A stretch of 53,641 nt of DNA from Palleronia caenipelagi. GTDB lineage: Bacteria; Pseudomonadota; Alphaproteobacteria; Rhodobacterales; Rhodobacteraceae. The translations under genes were made by a program, and so were the position numbers. Location: NCBI RefSeq assembly GCF_007004065.1, contig NZ_VFSV01000024.1:1-53641 (forward strand), read 5' to 3'. Positions 51,615-53,641 of this stretch are shown here, piece by piece (within the stretch, counting starts at the first letter, position 1; the number at the start of each line of letters is the position of its first letter). Under the pieces are notes generated by a model. The model worked only from the letters and a program-made list of their open reading frames with translations, searched no databases and was not told where the DNA came from.

Positions 51615-52461
51615 CCATCTCCTCGATTAGCGCAACGTCTTCGTGGTACCCCAAAGTCAGAGATTCTGAGAGCGCCTGATCCCACCAGGGCGGGAGGACT
51701 TCGAACGGGAAAGACTCCCTGGGGAAATTGCGCAAAAAGACATCGATCAGTTCCGAAGCCATCTGCGGCGATTTGGGCCGGCGCATTCGCATATATCCCT
51801 TCATCTTCGTCCGGCCTTCGAAGGACATTTCGGTATTTGCGAAATCGAGCGCCCCAACGACACTGGTCTCGTTCGGCAGTCCGGCCATGGACCGCACAAC
51901 GTTGAGCCAGATGAACGGGGCATCCTCATAGCACCAGACCGTTATCGGGCTGTCCGGGCAAGTCTCCCTAATTCGTCTGATAAAGTCCGACCACCGGACC
52001 GTACGGGGATCCACGCCATCCAACAACGCTTCGAGTGACTTGTGCCGGGATTGATTGCGAAACAAGGCCGGGAGGAAAGTGGCAGGGTCGCGGATGCAAA
52101 GGTGAAACGAGACATCATGATCAGCAAACGCGCCCCGCATCCGGCCAAGCTTTTCGGTTTGGGGATACAGCCCGTCGGCAGAAAAGGCCCAGCCAGATAC
52201 ACAGAGGAACCCGGAATTTGACAGGACCAGACGTCTCGCGTTGCCGCGTTTGGTAAAATCGTGCAGCAGATTGGCTTGCTGGGCGGGGGTCAGATCCTGC
52301 TGTTCTGTCGCTTTGATCACGTCGCCCATGCGCTTCTGATAGGCCGCTCGGTCAGGCACGATGATCCCCTGCGGCCCCAGCAATCTCGCATTGCGTCGGA
52401 GGGTATCGACAATCAGGTCGGAGCCGGTGCAGTGGGCGCCGATGTGGTATGCGATATGCAT
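51589..52461 (-). CDS. Sulfotransferase-like hypothetical protein
   Basis: 290 residues, not a characterised family. The N-terminal AYHIGAHCTGSDLIVDTLRR resembles the 5' part of sulfotransferase-type P-loop proteins in roseobacters (His-Ile-Gly-x-His-Cys-Thr). A middle stretch FHLCIRDPATFLPALF recalls their PAPS-binding R-D-P segment, with Ser residues in RLVLSNSGFLC. Such proteins may transfer sulfate to a surface glycan or be inactive relatives; neither can be shown. No signal peptide or membrane segment. Convergent with hemN. It stands alone before tRNA-Thr. Confidence 0.6.
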   Translation of the reverse strand: MHIAYHIGAHCTGSDLIVDTLRRNARLLGPQGIIVPDRAAYQKRMGDVIKATEQQDLTPAQQANLLHDFTKRGNARRLVLSNSGFLCVSGWAFSADGLYPQTEKLGRMRGAFADHDVSFHLCIRDPATFLPALFRNQSRHKSLEALLDGVDPRTVRWSDFIRRIRETCPDSPITVWCYEDAPFIWLNVVRSMAGLPNETSVVGALDFANTEMSFEGRTKMKGYMRMRRPKSPQMASELIDVFLRNFPRESFPFEVLPPWWDQALSESLTLGYHEDVALIEEMENVTVLER

Positions 52462-52593
52462 CTGTCCTCCGGTGTTTCATGGGCAAGGCTGCGTCGTGGT
52501 GCCACGACGAGACACTGGACGCAAATTTCATCGATTTGCAACCGGATCGCACTCTTGTGGCACCGTCAGTCGCGGGTTAGGAAGCGTAGATAT

Positions 52594-52670
52594 GCCGGTG
52601 TAGCTCAGTTGGCCAGAGCGGCGATCTTGTAAGTCGAGGGTCGGGGGTTCGAATCCCTCCACCGGCACCA
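52594..52670 (+). tRNA. tRNA-Thr (TGT)
   Basis: 77 bases including encoded CCA. Acceptor GCCGGTG with CACCGGC, D arm AGCTCAGTTGGCCAGAGC, anticodon loop CTTGTAA (TGT), T arm GGTTCGAATCC. The anticodon stem has one G-A mismatch at its outer pair and a T-G wobble at its inner pair; otherwise normal. Beyond its 3' end the sequence turns into a gene-poor stretch and IS debris. Confidence 0.95.
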
Positions 52671-52998
52671 CGGAATCTTCTGTATCTGCATGATACTCAG
52701 AGGATCCATTATTTTTCTGGTGAAATGCGGCCCAGGCTGCTCAGAAGTTTCCTGAATTTGTTCCCGTAAGCGCAGTTTTTAGTGACCTCGCTACGCAAGA
52801 AATTCGCTCGAGCGTAGCAAGGAGGAGCGCAGTTGGCTCCGATTCGAAATATGTCGAATGAGAAGTGGCGTGCCGAGATCTATTCCGGCGGAATTCGCGG
52901 ATCAAAGGTGCATTCAAAGAAAGATGCTGCTCGAGTGATCTTCGTCCCTGTCACTGGACAGCGGGGTACTTTACCCCTGTCGATGAGAGGAGCACGAC
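52671..52998. other. Gene-poor stretch between tRNA-Thr and the IS3 remnant
   Basis: No supported gene. It contains an inverted repeat GCTACGC (52790-52796) with GCGTAGC (52812-52818), and GGAGG at 52820-52825 before a short open frame with no recognised domain. Near 52951-52977 the sequence CTGTCACTGGACAG leads into the IS3-type element and may be or contain its left end. Confidence 0.4.
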
Positions 52999-53641
52999 AT
53001 GGGACAGCATCGACGGAAATACACGGATGAGTTCAAGGGTGAGATGCGCTGTGCGCCACTGGTTCAAGCACCGCATCGAACGCGGTTGAGCGGCTTTATG
53101 AGCCAGGCGCGACGCAGGGCAGCGTGGCGAAAGAGCTGGGGATCACCGGCACGCAGCTGAAAACCTGGCGGTTGGAGATCGAGGCCTTCGGCTCGATGGA
53201 AGCGAAACACCGCCAGAAGGCCAATGCCGCCGAGCTGGAGCGGCTGCGCAAGGAGAACAAGCGGCTGGCAGAGGAGAACGAGATCTTGCAAATGGGTGAG
53301 CAGGCGAACGCCACGGGTCCGAGGGCGCCTGCGAACGCTTTTTTCGCCTCTCGGGCGGTGAAACCACGATGAACAAGCGCGCTTTCATCCCTGCCCACAA
53401 AGCTCAGTTCGACTGACCGTGGCCCCAGTGGGGCCGCGTAAGCGGGAGAACGCGGTTTCTACACTTTGCCGGCTGGTCCGCCTGTCGCGCAGTTGGTTTT
53501 ATGGTCACGGCGCCGGTGAGGCAGCCCGTGAAAGTCGGAAGGCGCGGCGTGCGGCACGGGACAAGGCACTGCTGGAGCGGATCAGCCATTTTTTCAAAGC
53601 CAGCAAGGGGCGCTACGGGTCCAAACGCATCCACCGGGATC
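52999..53641 (+). mobile_element. Degenerate IS3-family insertion sequence (OrfA and part of OrfB), running off the window
   Basis: The start MGQHRRKYTDEFK is the beginning of an IS3-type OrfA, but the frame changes: the continuation (AVERLYEPGATQGSVAKE, then LGITGTQLKTWRLEIEAFGS, the helix-turn-helix, and AAELERLRKENKRLAEENEI, the leucine-zipper part) is found in another frame from 53082. OrfB begins MNKRAFIPAHKAQFD (53369) and meets a stop at once. Its true continuation is in a third frame from about 53458 (CRLVRLSRSWFYGHG, then ALLERISHFFKASKGRYGSK). At least two frame shifts therefore break it, so it is a pseudogene-like remnant; the catalytic DDE part lies outside the window. Confidence 0.82.

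Overview
The window looks like chromosomal DNA of an alphaproteobacterium of the Rhodobacterales (Roseobacter/Rhodobacter group). The evidence is high GC, an FnrL-controlled cbb3 oxidase locus with hemN, the local division-cell wall (dcw) gene order, and above all a DUF1127 gene followed by tandem small RNAs with CCUCCUCCC loops, an arrangement known from Rhodobacter sphaeroides (ccaF1-CcsR1-4, 'cuckoo' RNAs). No species can be named from the sequence alone.

Layout. 1-890: two IS5-type insertion sequence remnants in opposite orientation. 0.9-2.6 kb: an Lrp/AsnC regulator divergent from alanine dehydrogenase. 2.8-9.4 kb: an inositol-type catabolic cluster. A leftward operon (iolC, iolB, class II aldolase, rpe) and a rightward pair (IolE/MocC-like TIM barrel, Gfo/Idh dehydrogenase) flank a perfect 18-bp palindrome, and a near-identical palindrome precedes the LacI-family gene at the end of the cluster. 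9.5-13 kb: rimO, a lytic transglycosylase lipoprotein, a SnoaL-like protein and an orphan ABC binding protein. 13-20 kb: two identical tRNA-Gly genes, pyruvate carboxylase, a ZIP-like transporter and a PcrA/UvrD helicase. 20.2-20.8 kb: the DUF1127-cuckoo RNA cluster. 21.6-29.2 kb: mraZ-rsmH-ftsL-ftsI-murE-murF-mraY with overlapping genes, ending at mraY. 29.4-33.4 kb: putA divergent from its Lrp-type regulator. 33.4-40.5 kb: a hypothetical protein, nitronate monooxygenase, DUF3179 protein, aldo/keto reductase, purL, a DUF442 phosphatase-like protein, a small membrane protein and a GapR-like DUF2312 protein. 40.5-51.6 kb: the microaerobic respiration locus (ccoS, I, H, G; ccoP, Q, O, N; uspA; fnrL; hemN) with three FNR boxes. 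51.6-53.6 kb: a sulfotransferase-like protein, tRNA-Thr and a decayed IS3-family element running off the window.

How the parts work together. FnrL probably switches on the cbb3 oxidase, its copper/assembly genes and anaerobic haem synthesis when oxygen falls. The LacI protein probably represses the sugar/inositol cluster and itself through the two palindromes. The DUF1127-RNA cluster is expected to be a stress-induced post-transcriptional regulator. Two separate Lrp-type divergons control amino acid catabolism (alanine, proline). Pyruvate carboxylase, PutA and Ald feed central carbon metabolism.

The most notable item is the cuckoo RNA array: eight hairpins in four pairs with alternating 38/49-51-nt spacing, the last doubling as a terminator. 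It belongs to a described family, so it is a new instance and not a new system. The inositol cluster has an unusual composition (rpe and a stand-alone class II aldolase present, no iolD or iolA in view) and is the best candidate for a variant pathway.
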